Shown here one piece after another: positions 52,327-63,442 of a stretch of DNA of 64,000 nt; position 1 is the first letter of the stretch; every line of letters begins with the position of its first letter. Origin of the DNA: Tepidimonas taiwanensis (GTDB lineage Bacteria; Pseudomonadota; Gammaproteobacteria; Burkholderiales; Burkholderiaceae_C); contig NZ_CP083911.1 in the NCBI RefSeq assembly GCF_020162115.1, positions 2,604,001 through 2,668,000 on the forward strand, read 5' to 3'. The notes below the pieces were generated by a model that saw only the letters and a list, made by a program, of their open reading frames with translations, was not told where the DNA came from and ran no database searches. The translations under genes and the position numbers were made by a program.

Positions 52327-53355
52327 ATGGATGCGATCACCCCCACCGCGGGCCACCCGGCCCCCTATCCGCTGTCGCGGCCGCGCCGCCTGCGCCGCGA
52401 CGTGTTCACCCGCAACCTGGTGCGCGAGCACCACTTGACGGTGCACGACCTGATCTACCCCGTCTTCGTGCTCGACGGGCGCGGCCGGCGCGAGCCGGTG
52501 GCGTCGATGCCCGGCGTGGAGCGGCTCAGCCTCGACCTGCTGCTGCCGGTGGCGCAGGAGTGCGTGGAGCTGGGCATTCCGGTGATGGCGCTGTTTCCGG
52601 TCATCGATCCGGCGCTCAAGACCCCGGACGGGCGCGAGGCATGGAACCCGGACGGACTGGTGCCGCGTGTGGTGGCCGAGCTCAAGGCCAAGGTGCCCAA
52701 CCTCGGCATCATGACCGACGTGGCGCTGGACCCCTACACCAGCCACGGGCAGGACGGGCTGCTGGATGAGACGGGCTACATCCTCAACGACGCCACCGTC
52801 GAGGTACTGGTCAAGCAGGCGCTGGTGCAGGCGGCTGCGGGCGTGGACATCGTCGCGCCCAGCGACATGATGGACGGGCGCATCGGCGCGATCCGTCAGG
52901 CGCTGGAGGCGCGCGGCTACGTGCATACGCGCATCATGGCCTACAGCGCCAAGTACGCAAGCAGCTTCTACGGGCCGTTCCGCGACGCGGTCGGCAGCGC
53001 CGCCAACCTCGGCAAGGCCGACAAAAAGGTCTACCAGATGGACCCGGCCAACACCGACGAGGCGCTGCGCGAGGTGGCACTCGACCTGGCCGAAGGTGCG
53101 GACATGGTGATGGTCAAGCCGGGGATGCCGTACCTGGACGTGGTGCGCCGCGTCAAGGACGAATTCAAGGTGCCCACCTTTGCCTATCAGGTCAGCGGCG
53201 AGTACGCGATGATCAAGGCCGCCGCCGCCAACGGCTGGCTGGACCACGATGCGGTGATGATGGAGAGCCTGCTGGCGTTCAAGCGCGCCGGTGCCGACGG
53301 GGTGCTGACCTATTTCGCGCGCGAGGCGGCGCGGCTGCTGCGCGCCGCGGCGTGA
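52327..53355 (+). CDS. hemB: Delta-aminolevulinic acid dehydratase (porphobilinogen synthase)
   Basis: 342 aa. It condenses two 5-aminolevulinate molecules in haem synthesis. The two substrate lysines lie in MAYSAKYASSFYGPFRDAV and MVKPGMPYLDVVRR. The metal region is LDPYTSHGQDGLLDETGYI, where the zinc cysteines are replaced, indicating the magnesium-dependent type. The ATG at 52327 begins MDAITPTAGHPAPYPLSRPR. Confidence 0.97.
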   Translation: MDAITPTAGHPAPYPLSRPRRLRRDVFTRNLVREHHLTVHDLIYPVFVLDGRGRREPVASMPGVERLSLDLLLPVAQECVELGIPVMALFPVIDPALKTPDGREAWNPDGLVPRVVAELKAKVPNLGIMTDVALDPYTSHGQDGLLDETGYILNDATVEVLVKQALVQAAAGVDIVAPSDMMDGRIGAIRQALEARGYVHTRIMAYSAKYASSFYGPFRDAVGSAANLGKADKKVYQMDPANTDEALREVALDLAEGADMVMVKPGMPYLDVVRRVKDEFKVPTFAYQVSGEYAMIKAAAANGWLDHDAVMMESLLAFKRAGADGVLTYFAREAARLLRAAA

Positions 53356-53376
53356 GTGCCCCGGGGGACGCGATCC

Positions 53377-53786
53377 ATGAAACACCTGATGCCCACCGAG
53401 GCGTGGCAGTGGCTGCAGGCGCATGCTGGTGACCCGCCCGAGCGCGCGCCGCTTTTCATCGACGTGCGCATGGAGATCGAGTCGCTCTACGTCGGCCGCC
53501 CGCCGGGGGTGATCAACATCCCGTGGTACGAGTACCCGGACCTCACGCCCGATCCGGACGCGTTCGTCGCGCGGGTGCTGGCCGAAGCCGACGGCGACAA
53601 GACCCGCCCGGTGCTGCTGATCTGCCGCAGCAGTAAGCGCACGCTGGACGCCGGCGCGGCGCTGGAGGCGGCGGGCTTTACCGACGTGGCGCACGTGGTG
53701 CACGGGTTCGAGGGGGAGCTCGACGAGCATTTCCACCGCTCCAGCCGCAACGGCTGGCGCTACGAGGGACTGCCCTGGGAACAGAT

Positions 53787-53790
<4 letters not shown>
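53377..53790 (+). CDS. Rhodanese-domain protein
   Basis: 137 aa single rhodanese domain: LFIDVRMEIESLYVGRPPGV at the N-terminal half and the active-site loop LLICRSSKRTLDAGAAL with the catalytic Cys (CRSSKR). It would transfer sulfane sulfur; the acceptor is unknown. The ATG at 53377 is chosen over the GTG at 53356. Its TGA overlaps the GTG start of recQ. Confidence 0.85.
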
Positions 53791-55706
<1,916 letters not shown>

Positions 55707-55712
55707 GCGCGC

Positions 55713-56606
55713 TCAGGTCGGCGCGCGACCGCGGAAAGCGGCGCAGTGGTCGACCGGCGGCGTCGCAGGCGTCAGCCACACCGCGTCGGTGCTCATCTCG
55801 TGCGGGGTGGCGGGGGCCTCACCGGCGCTGACGAACGCGACGCTGTGCAGCGCCCCTGCCCGGTCGGGCGCACGCCGCTGCAGGTGAAACGGCACGCCGC
55901 GGTCGCGTCGCACGTGCTGCTGGCCGGCCACCAGCACCACCGTCGCGCCGTCCCGCCCTTCGTCGAGCAGCGTGGCGGCCATCGCGTCGTCGCGCGCGAG
56001 CTGGATGCGCGCCATCGGCCCCCACTGCGAGCGCGGTAATTGCCCGCAGTGTCCCTCGTCGATCGCGCGCAGCAGGGTGTCGTATGCGGGGGGTGGCAGC
56101 AGCGTGTCCCAGTGCGATTGGCCCATGACCTCACGCTGCGCCGCGCGTGGCAGGTTGCCGCCCACCACCGGCACGCCCGCGCGCACCGCCGCCATCACCA
56201 CCGGCCCGTAGCGCCGCCACGGCCAGCTGCGATCGTTCCACTGCAGCGCCGCCTGCGCCGTCGCTTCCGTCGCATCGGGCGCAAGGCCGCGCGTGTCCAC
56301 GCCGCGTTCGGCCATCTCGAGCACCAGTGCCGCGAGCCGCCCCTGTTCCGCCAGCACCTGCACCACGGCTGCCTGCAGCGCCTGGTGCGCGTCGGCGTCG
56401 TGCTGCTCGCCCAACAGCAGCCAGCGCGGCCGGCCGATCACGGCGAGTGACTCACGCACCCACGGGAGCAATGCACTGCCAGCCAGTCCCGCACGGGCAT
56501 CCATCGTCGAGGCGCGCACGTGCCGAGCGGGTAGCGCCACCACGGCCAAGGCCGCGCTCAGCCACGTCCGTCGATTCGGGTAATACAGGCCGCGCATGGT
56601 TTTCAT
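55713..56606 (-). CDS. ChaN-family protein (putative haem-binding iron-regulated protein)
   Basis: 297 aa from the ATG at 56606. An N-terminal signal segment (RRTWLSAALAVVALPARHVR) has no clear lipobox Cys. The ChaN core is recognisable: WLLLGEQHDADAHQALQAAV, LVLEMAERGVDTRGL, VPVVGGNLPRA and ATVVLVAGQQHVRRDRGVP. ChaN proteins bind haem and are linked to iron uptake; no TonB receptor is adjacent here. The upstream ORF extension of 44 residues has no signal and is not used. Confidence 0.82.
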   Translation of the reverse strand: MKTMRGLYYPNRRTWLSAALAVVALPARHVRASTMDARAGLAGSALLPWVRESLAVIGRPRWLLLGEQHDADAHQALQAAVVQVLAEQGRLAALVLEMAERGVDTRGLAPDATEATAQAALQWNDRSWPWRRYGPVVMAAVRAGVPVVGGNLPRAAQREVMGQSHWDTLLPPPAYDTLLRAIDEGHCGQLPRSQWGPMARIQLARDDAMAATLLDEGRDGATVVLVAGQQHVRRDRGVPFHLQRRAPDRAGALHSVAFVSAGEAPATPHEMSTDAVWLTPATPPVDHCAAFRGRAPT

Positions 56607-56804
56607 GATAGCCGGGTCAACACCGGAGGGGTTTTGCCGTCTTGGGCACCGTGGTACAGGCCCGCTTTGTGGTGTTGGCACAACGGCATCGCCTTCCCTG
56701 AACCCCAATTGGCCTATAAGCCGCACAAAACAATACAAATGATAAATATGGCATCCATTTTATGATAGGGTTGTCGTGCCGACGATAACTCGATAGAGGT
56801 GGCC

Positions 56805-58791
56805 ATGACCCTGCAGCGGCGGTTGGTTTTCGTGACCTTGACGGTCGTGATTTTGGGCTTTGCGATCAGTGCCGCCGCACAGGCCTGGGTTGCGCTGACG
56901 CAGTTGCGCAGCGCTCGGCTGGGCGAGGTGCGCGATTTGGTACAGGTCCGCGCCGACGAGATGAAAACCCTGCTGGAGCGCGCTGCTGCCACCGCTCGCG
57001 CGGCGGCGGCAGCGCTCGACACCATGCGGCGCGAGGGCTTGGCGGATCGGCGGCAGGCGAACGCGGTGGTGCGCGGCGCGCTGGTGAGCAATCCCACGCT
57101 AATTGGGGCGTCGACCGCGTGGGAGCCGAATGCGTTCGATGGGCGCGACGCGGAATTCGTCAACGCCGATGCGGCGCACGACGAAACGGGGCGGCTCATC
57201 CCGTGGTGGTATCGGACGGGCCAGCGCATCGGTGTGGAAAAGCTGATTGACTACGAAAAACCCGGCGATGGCGACTGGTACCTGGAGCCGCGCCGCCAAA
57301 AGCGCGAAACCATCATGGAGCCCTACCTCTATCCTGTCGAGGGCAAGCAGGTGCTCATGACCACCATCAGCGCTCCCATTCTCGAGGGTGAGCGTTTCCT
57401 CGGCATCACCACAGTCGATTTGCCGCTGGATGACGTTTCGCGACTGTTGGCGCATACAACGCTCTTGCGTTCGGGCTGGGTGACACTGGTCAGCGGCAGC
57501 GGTAAGGTGGTCGCGCACCCCGACGAGCGAATGGCCGGCAAAACGGCTGAAGAAGCTGGGATACCACCCGAGGTGGTTCAGGCGGTGCGCGCGGGTCGCG
57601 CGGCGCAACTCCCGGTGGGGACGAACCTGTACGTCATCGAGCCGTTCACGCCGGGACAAACGAACGCGACATGGGTACTGCTCGGCGTCGTGCCCCAGGC
57701 GGATTTGCGCGAGGGTGTCGGGCGAATGATCGGTGCCGCGGCGGTCGTTGCCTGTTTGGGCATTGCGCTCGTTGCGGGTACGCTGTTGTGGCAAGTGCGC
57801 CGCTGGGTGCTGCAGCCACTGGGCGGAGAGCCCGCGGAAGTGGGGCGCATCGTGCATCGCATCGCGCAGCAAGATTTGGTGGCCGACCCACACGAGCGCA
57901 GCGCCGCCGCTGGCAGTGTGTTGGCCGCAGCGCTGGCGATGCGCGACCAACTGCGAGGGGTGGTAGAGCGCATCCGCGCCAGCGCCGACCAGGTGGCGGC
58001 CGCCAGCGCCGAGATTGCCCAAGGCAACCAGGACCTCTCCGCCCGCACGGAGAATGAATGCCGCCGCCAGCGTCGAAGAGACGTCAGCGAGCCTGCAGCA
58101 GCTCACCGACGCGGTGCGCCACAGCGCCGACGCGGCGCGCATCGCCAACCAGCTCGCCGCCCAGGCGGCCGATGCCGCACGCAGCGGCGGCCAGACAGTG
58201 GCACAAGCCGTGGAGTCGATGAAGGGCATCGAGGCCAGCAGCCAGAAAATCGCCGACATCACCAACGTCATCGACGGCATCGCGTTTCAGACCAACATCC
58301 TCGCGCTCAACGCCGCGGTGGAGGCGGCACGCGCCGGGGAGGCGGGGCGCGGCTTTGCCGTCGTGGCCGGCGAAGTGCGCTCGCTCGCGCAGCGCAGCGC
58401 CGAGGCGGCCAAGCAGATCAAAGCGCTCATTGAAGAGAGCGTGCAGCGCGTGCAGGCCGGCAGCGCCCAGGTGGACGCGGCCGGGCGGACGATGGAAGAG
58501 ATCGTGCAGTCGATCCAGCGCGTGGCGGACATGATCGGCGAGGTCACCGCCGCCGCGCAAGAGCAGAGCGACAACATCGCGCAGGTCAACGCTGCCGTGG
58601 GGCAACTCGACACCACGACGCAGCAAAACGCGGCACTGGTGGAGCAGGCCGCGGCGGCGGCCGCCAGCCTCAATACCCAGGCGCAGGCGCTGCTGCAGGT
58701 CGTGGCGCAATTCCGCACGGGCGACGCGGCCGCGGCGGCACCCGTGGTGGCTCCGCTGCGCGCGGGGGCAGCGGCATTGCTTCCCAACTAA
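56805..58791 (+). pseudogene. Methyl-accepting chemotaxis protein with a 4-bp duplication frameshift
   Basis: The ATG at 56805 follows AGAGGTGG. The first part encodes a membrane helix (LVFVTLTVVILGFAISAAAQ), a Cache-type periplasmic sensor (WYLEPRRQKRETIMEPYLYP, MTTISAPILEGERFLGITTV), a second helix and HAMP, up to GNQDLSARTE. There AATG is repeated (58053-58060). Removing one copy restores ARTENAAASVEETSASLQQL and an open frame to 58791, through the signalling tip FQTNILALNAAVEAARAGEA. As written, the first frame ends at 58433 with no signalling domain. An internal ATG at 58054 could start the second part but has no spaced ribosome site. Confidence 0.9.
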
Positions 58792-58935
58792 GGCGCGGTG
58801 TGTGGCGGTGGGTATGCCGCCCGTTCCCGGGGGAAGACAGTGGCTGCGGGCTTAAGCCGGGCTGGAAGCGCGCGCGGCGGGGGTCAAAGCGCGCGAGATG
58901 GCCCGTTTTACGGCTAAGATGGGGGCCGGTAATGC

Positions 58936-58956
58936 GATGGAGGATGGGGCTCCATC
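58936..58956 (+). other. Inverted repeat upstream of dps
   Basis: GATGGAG (58936-58942) and CTCCATC (58950-58956) are perfect 7-bp arms with a 7-nt spacer, 27 nt before the dps ATG. It is probably in the leader and could be an RNA hairpin or an operator. No regulator can be assigned from sequence. Confidence 0.45.
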
Positions 58957-58982
58957 AGGCGTAGTTGTAGACGGAGTCTGTC

Positions 58983-59498
58983 ATGGCCAAAAAGTCTTCC
59001 CGGTTGGCTGCCGTGCGTGGTGGCACCGATATCGATATCGGCATTGATGCGCAAGATCGCGCAGCGATTGCGCAGGGGCTGAGCCGGTTGCTGGCGGACA
59101 CGTATACGTTGTACCTCACCACGCACAATTTCCACTGGAACGTTACCGGGCCCATGTTCAACACGCTGCACGATATGTTCATGCAGCAGTACACGGAGCT
59201 GTGGAACGCGGTGGACCCGATTGCCGAGCGCATTCGGGCGCTGGGCCATGTCGCGCCAGGGTCGTACGCGGAGTTTGCGCGCCTGAGTGCCGTGCCGGAT
59301 GCGCCGACCGAGCCTCCCAAGGCGCTGGAAATGGTGCGCATGCTCGTACAGGGCCACGAGACGGTGGCGCGCACGGCGCGCAGCCTCTTCCCGTTGGTGG
59401 ACCAAGCGCACGACGAGCCGACCGCTGACTTGTTGACGCAGCGGCTGGCCGTGCACGAACAGACGGCGTGGATGCTGCGTAGCTTGCTGGAAGCCTGA
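58983..59498 (+). CDS. dps: Dps-family ferritin-like DNA-protection protein
   Basis: 171 aa. The ferroxidase site residues lie in YLTTHNFHWNVTGPMFNTLH and DMFMQQYTELWNAVDPIAER, the classic Dps pattern. It stores iron and protects DNA from peroxide. The N-terminal tail has several Lys/Arg (MAKKSSRLAAVRGG) that could bind DNA. It stands beside a cytochrome c peroxidase gene, so the pair handles peroxide stress. Confidence 0.95.
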   Translation: MAKKSSRLAAVRGGTDIDIGIDAQDRAAIAQGLSRLLADTYTLYLTTHNFHWNVTGPMFNTLHDMFMQQYTELWNAVDPIAERIRALGHVAPGSYAEFARLSAVPDAPTEPPKALEMVRMLVQGHETVARTARSLFPLVDQAHDEPTADLLTQRLAVHEQTAWMLRSLLEA

Positions 59499-59581
59499 GC
59501 GCGTGCACGATTTTGCGCGCTGTTGCAGCTGCCCCTGGGATTCTTCATAGGGGGCGGCTATTTTGATGATGCAGCGTGTCA

Positions 59582-59599
59582 ATCAGGGATATCCCTGAT
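59582..59599 (+). promoter_or_regulatory. 18-bp perfect palindrome upstream of cytochrome c peroxidase gene
   Basis: ATCAGGGATATCCCTGAT is a perfect palindrome. Its centre is about 59.5 bp before the transcription start predicted from the adjacent FNR-type box. The symmetry and position suggest a dimeric regulator, but I do not recognise the site. Confidence 0.6.
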
Positions 59600-59601
59600 C
59601 T

Positions 59602-59642
59602 TTGATGCGGGTCAAATTCTTCGGTGACCATGCGCCTAGCAT
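59602..59642 (+). promoter_or_regulatory. FNR-type box and -10 of the cytochrome c peroxidase gene
   Basis: TTGAT-GCGG-GTCAA (59602-59615) matches the FNR/ANR consensus TTGAT-N4-ATCAA at 9 of 10 positions. TAGCAT at 59637-59642 is placed as expected for a class II FNR promoter with the box centred near -41.5, giving a start near 59650. Bacterial cytochrome c peroxidases are commonly activated by FNR/ANR at low oxygen. Confidence 0.7.
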
Positions 59643-59705
59643 GGTCTTTGCCGCGCGCCGGATGGGCACCGGCCTTGCGGTCAACATCGGAGAAAGGATC
59701 CCACC

Positions 59706-60728
59706 ATGACAACGAGATCGATGCGTCGTATTCGCATGGCAGCCGTCGTGGCCGCACTCGCCGCGGGTGGTGCGGTTGCGGTGGCGCAGAGTGACTCTTT
59801 CGATCGCCTGTATGCCCCCATCCAGCCACCCAAACAGATCGACTTGGGCAAGGTCGAGCTGGGCAAAAAGCTCTACTTCGATCCTCGGCTGTCGAAGTCG
59901 GGCTTCATCTCGTGTAATTCGTGTCACAACCTGAGCATGGGCGGCACCGACAACATCAGCACCTCGATCGGGGATCGCTGGCAAAAGGGCCCCATCAACG
60001 CGCCGACCGTGCTCAACTCCAGCCTCAACCTCGCCCAGTTCTGGGACGGCCGAGCGGCCGACCTCAAGGAACAGGCGGGTGGGCCGATCGCCAATCCCGG
60101 GGAGATGGCATTTACGCACACGCTGGCCGTGGACGTGCTGCAATCGATCCCCGCGTATGCCCGGGAGTTCAAGCTCATCTACGGCAAGGACAAGATCGAT
60201 ATCGACATGGTCACCGATGCGATCGCGGAGTTCGAGAAAACGTTGGTCACGCCCAACTCGCGCTTCGACCAATACCTGCTGGGCAACAAGCAGGCGCTGA
60301 CCAAGGACGAGCTGGCCGGCTACAAGCTCTTCAACGAGAGCGGCTGCGTGGCCTGCCACAACGGCCCGAACCTGGGCGGCAACTCTTTCCAAAAAATGGG
60401 CGTCGTGGCGCCCTACAAATCCGCTTCGCCGGGGGTGGAGGGACGCTCGGCCGTGACGGGCAAGGAGATCGACCGCTTTACCTTCAAAGTGCCGGCACTG
60501 CGCAACGTCGAGTTGACCTATCCGTACTTCCACGATGGGGCCGTGTGGTCGTTGTCCGAAGCGGTGGATGTGATGGGGCGTCTGCAGTTGGGTAAAAAAT
60601 TCACGCCCGAGGAGAACGCCCAGCTCGTGGCGTTTCTCAAGACGCTGACGGGGGAGCAGCCGGTGTTCCAGCTCCCGATCCTGCCGCCTTCCACCGAAAA
60701 GACGCCGCGGCCCCGTCCGTTTGACTGA
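59706..60728 (+). CDS. Di-heme cytochrome c peroxidase
   Basis: 340 aa. A signal peptide (MRRIRMAAVVAALAAGGAVA, cut near AVAQ) exports it to the periplasm. Two haem c sites are present: Cys70-x-x-Cys73-His74 (ISCNSCHNL) and Cys214-x-x-Cys217-His218 (SGCVACHNG). NAPTVLNSSLNLAQFWDGRA and FKVPALRNVELTYPYFHDGA are family hallmarks. It reduces hydrogen peroxide with electrons from small c-type cytochromes. MauG and related enzymes are alternatives but fit less well. The ATG at 59706 follows AGAAAGGATCC. Confidence 0.95.
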   Translation: MTTRSMRRIRMAAVVAALAAGGAVAVAQSDSFDRLYAPIQPPKQIDLGKVELGKKLYFDPRLSKSGFISCNSCHNLSMGGTDNISTSIGDRWQKGPINAPTVLNSSLNLAQFWDGRAADLKEQAGGPIANPGEMAFTHTLAVDVLQSIPAYAREFKLIYGKDKIDIDMVTDAIAEFEKTLVTPNSRFDQYLLGNKQALTKDELAGYKLFNESGCVACHNGPNLGGNSFQKMGVVAPYKSASPGVEGRSAVTGKEIDRFTFKVPALRNVELTYPYFHDGAVWSLSEAVDVMGRLQLGKKFTPEENAQLVAFLKTLTGEQPVFQLPILPPSTEKTPRPRPFD

Positions 60729-60788
60729 CGACCAACGCCGGGCCGACAGGGGTGGCCGCCCAGCGCGCGGCCACCGCACTGCTCCTGC

Positions 60789-61079
60789 TCAGTGCACCAC
60801 CAGCGGCATCTGCGCGAGCGAGGCGTAGCGTTCCAGCGTGTCCTCGACCTCTTCTTGGGTCGGCGTGTCGCGCTGCCACGACTCGATTTGCTGCTGGAAC
60901 AGCTCGGCCCAGGAGCCGTCCAGGTACACCTCCTTGCCGGAGCGCTTGTCCACGATTTCGAAGCCGTGACGCGGCAGCACCGGACGGGGCGCATCGCCCT
61001 CGGCCGCGCTCGCCACCTCCTGGGCGTTGGCCAGGATGTGGACCACCGCGAAGCTGTCGGAGTTGTAGAGCATGTGCAT
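60789..61079 (-). CDS. DUF3567-family protein
   Basis: 96 aa. It matches the betaproteobacterial DUF3567 family: MHMLYNSDSFAVVHI, HGFEIVDKRSGKEVYLDGSW and LERYASLAQMPLVVH. The function is unknown; the family is small, soluble and conserved in Burkholderiales. The ATG at 61079 is chosen; a GTG two codons upstream lies nearer the GAGGA site and is possible. Confidence 0.85.
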   Translation of the reverse strand: MHMLYNSDSFAVVHILANAQEVASAAEGDAPRPVLPRHGFEIVDKRSGKEVYLDGSWAELFQQQIESWQRDTPTQEEVEDTLERYASLAQMPLVVH

Positions 61080-61232
61080 GACCACACTATCCTCGAAACA
61101 GATTGTCCCTGCAAGTCGCGGGACGCTGGGTACGGGGGCACCCGACACGGACCGCTCGTCCCTGATATCGGTTCCCGGCGGGCGGATTTCAAGAGGGGGC
61201 GTCCATCCCAACACTGCGCGCGTAGTCGGCGC

Positions 61233-62423
61233 TCAGGAGGGCGGCACGGCGGGCCATTCGCGCAGGCGCTGGTCCACCCGGTCGCCGTTGGGCTGTTGCA
61301 GCACGATGCGCACCGGCAGACCGGGCAGGGCCGGGCTGTACCACAGGTCCACGTCCAGCGCGCGTTCGCTGGCGAGGCGGCGCACGTGCAACGCGTCCGT
61401 TTCGCCCGCAGGCAGTGTGATGCGCTCCCTGCCGACGGCCTCGAACGACCAGTGCTCGAGCCCGCCCAACCCCACCACGGGGATGCGCCAGCGCCGGCCC
61501 GCGCCTGCGCCGGCGTCGCCGAGCGCCACGACGGTACCCAGCTGCGCGAACACGCTGAGCCGGTCCTGCGCGCCGCGCGGGATCGCGTCGTACACGGTGC
61601 CATCGTCGCGCCGGGCGCTGCCGTGCGGCGCGTCCGCGGACCAGTCGAATTGCAGCACGCGCTCGCGCCGGGCGCGATCCTCGAAGCGCAGGGGCACGAG
61701 CCCGTCCGCCCGGAGCAGGCCCGTGCTGCGCTGCACGCGCTCACCGACCAGAAAGGCCCGCAGCGCCATTTCGAGCGTGTAGCCCTCCGCCGTGACATGC
61801 CACGTCAGCGTCGCTGCGGCGCGGTAGGACAGTCCCTTGGCCTCGCCTTGCACGTCGTAGGCGACGCGCAGGGGCCCAGTGATGGCCCAACGCGTCGCCG
61901 CTTCCGCGGTCGGCCCGCTGGCATCGCTGTCCGGCGCTGGCATGGCCTGCGCCAGCGTGGCGCGGGGCTCGTCGTTGCCAGCTTCCACGCCCGATGGCGT
62001 CTCGCTGCGGTCCTCGTGGGGGGGCGAGGGGGCGGGATCGGCGGTACCACGGGCGTCGGTGACGGGTAGGGGCGGGTCCGCCACCGCCATCGGGTCGTCG
62101 CCGCCCGCCGGCGAGACCGCCACGGCGGGGAGTGTCGCCGGGTGCTTCGCGCCGTCCGCGGGATGCGAGGGGGCCGACGGATTCGAGGGGGCCAAGGGCG
62201 CCGGTCGTCCCCGCGGGGTGGGGGTGACTCCTGGCGGCGGCACCGCGACCGCCCGCGCCGCGGGCGTCACGAGGTGGGCCTGGACAGGGGCGGGGATCGC
62301 CCGATCGGGGGCGATACTGCGGTCGCGTGCGCCCCAGAGCCAGCCGAGCGCAGCGGCGTGCAGCGCCAGGGCGACCCCGACGGAAGCCAGCAGGCGCGAG
62401 CGTTGCGGCAACTCACCGTCCAT
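61233..62423 (-). CDS. DUF3108-domain envelope protein
   Basis: 396 aa. One N-terminal membrane helix (LLASVGVALALHAAALGWLW) is followed by a Pro/Ala-rich linker (about 45-170), as in TonB-like proteins, and a C-terminal DUF3108 beta domain (about 180-390: LRVAYDVQGEAKGLSYRAAA, LVPLRFEDRARRERVLQFDW, DALHVRRLASERALDVDLWY). It is probably periplasmic and anchored to the inner membrane. Function unknown. Confidence 0.82.
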   Translation of the reverse strand: MDGELPQRSRLLASVGVALALHAAALGWLWGARDRSIAPDRAIPAPVQAHLVTPAARAVAVPPPGVTPTPRGRPAPLAPSNPSAPSHPADGAKHPATLPAVAVSPAGGDDPMAVADPPLPVTDARGTADPAPSPPHEDRSETPSGVEAGNDEPRATLAQAMPAPDSDASGPTAEAATRWAITGPLRVAYDVQGEAKGLSYRAAATLTWHVTAEGYTLEMALRAFLVGERVQRSTGLLRADGLVPLRFEDRARRERVLQFDWSADAPHGSARRDDGTVYDAIPRGAQDRLSVFAQLGTVVALGDAGAGAGRRWRIPVVGLGGLEHWSFEAVGRERITLPAGETDALHVRRLASERALDVDLWYSPALPGLPVRIVLQQPNGDRVDQRLREWPAVPPS

Positions 62424-62482
62424 GCACGCGATACTAGCGGCTGTGGCTCAGACCCCCTCGTTGACTTCTTCCCTTTGCACCC

Positions 62483-63442
62483 ATGAAGCTCGCCACCTAC
62501 CGTGACGGCAGCCGCGATGGCCAGCTCGTCGTCGTCTCGCGCGACGGAACCCTGGCCCACTACGCCACCGGCATCGCCGACACCCTGCAGCAGGCGCTGG
62601 ACGACTGGAATTTCGTCGCGCCGCAGCTGCAGGACTTGGCGCTGACGCTGGAGCACGGCAAGGCGCGGCACGCCTTTGCCTTCGACCCGGGACAGTGCGC
62701 CGCGCCGCTGCCCCGCGCTTGGGGGTGGCTGGCGCCCGCGGAGGATGGCGGTGTCTTGCAGCCGTGGCGCAGCGACGCGCTGTGGGGGCCGACGCGCGGG
62801 CTGCCGGCGGTGGCCGGTGTCGCCGACATTGGCGCGACGGTCGGGGTGGTGTGCGGGGATGTGGCGTCCGATGTCGAGGCGGCCGCCGCGCTCGAGGGGG
62901 TGCGCCTGCTGGTGCTGGCCTGCCACTGGTGGCTCGGCGGGGAGGGCAAAGAGGCCCCGGCGCAGCCGTGGGGCATCGCCGTTGCCCCGTGTGCCGTCAC
63001 GCCCGACGAACTGGGGGCTGCGTGGGCGGGCGGCCGGCTCGACGCCAGCGTGACCACGTCGATCAACGGGCGCAAGCTCGGCATCGCCGACGGCGGGGCG
63101 CAGGCGCGCGACTTCGGCGCGCTCATCGCCGCCGCCGCGCGCGGGCGCGGAATCGCGGCCGGCGTCGTCGTGGCTGGCGGCACGCTGCCCACGCCGGAAA
63201 TCCCGGGCGACCCGTCCGGGTCGCCCGTCTGGCCGCGCGGTTACGCGACGATCGCCGCGCGGCGCGCAGCGGAGCGGCGAACGCTGGGCGCCGCGCGCAC
63301 GCCCTGGCTCGTGCCGGGCGATAGGGTGCAGGTCGAGGCGCGGCTGCCGGATGGCAGCACCCCGTTCGGGGTGATCGACGTGACGTGGCCGCCGGCCCCC
63401 GCTCACAGCGAGGGCGTGGCGGTCGGGTGGGCGCGCTCGTAG
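62483..63442 (+). CDS. FAH-family protein with degenerate active site
   Basis: 319 aa. The N-terminus (MKLATYRDGSRDGQLVVVSR, HYATGIADTLQQALDDWNFV, KARHAFAFDPGQC, APLPRAWGW) is that of fumarylacetoacetate-hydrolase-like proteins common in Comamonadaceae. The middle differs: the usual HVELVRKAR segment is missing, the metal motif DFEAEVAVVTGDV appears as DIGATVGVVCGDV, and the NDVSLR Asp is replaced (ACHWWL). It has probably lost metal binding and hydrolase activity. The last 40 nt overlap the convergent DksA-type gene. Confidence 0.8.
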   Translation: MKLATYRDGSRDGQLVVVSRDGTLAHYATGIADTLQQALDDWNFVAPQLQDLALTLEHGKARHAFAFDPGQCAAPLPRAWGWLAPAEDGGVLQPWRSDALWGPTRGLPAVAGVADIGATVGVVCGDVASDVEAAAALEGVRLLVLACHWWLGGEGKEAPAQPWGIAVAPCAVTPDELGAAWAGGRLDASVTTSINGRKLGIADGGAQARDFGALIAAAARGRGIAAGVVVAGGTLPTPEIPGDPSGSPVWPRGYATIAARRAAERRTLGAARTPWLVPGDRVQVEARLPDGSTPFGVIDVTWPPAPAHSEGVAVGWARS

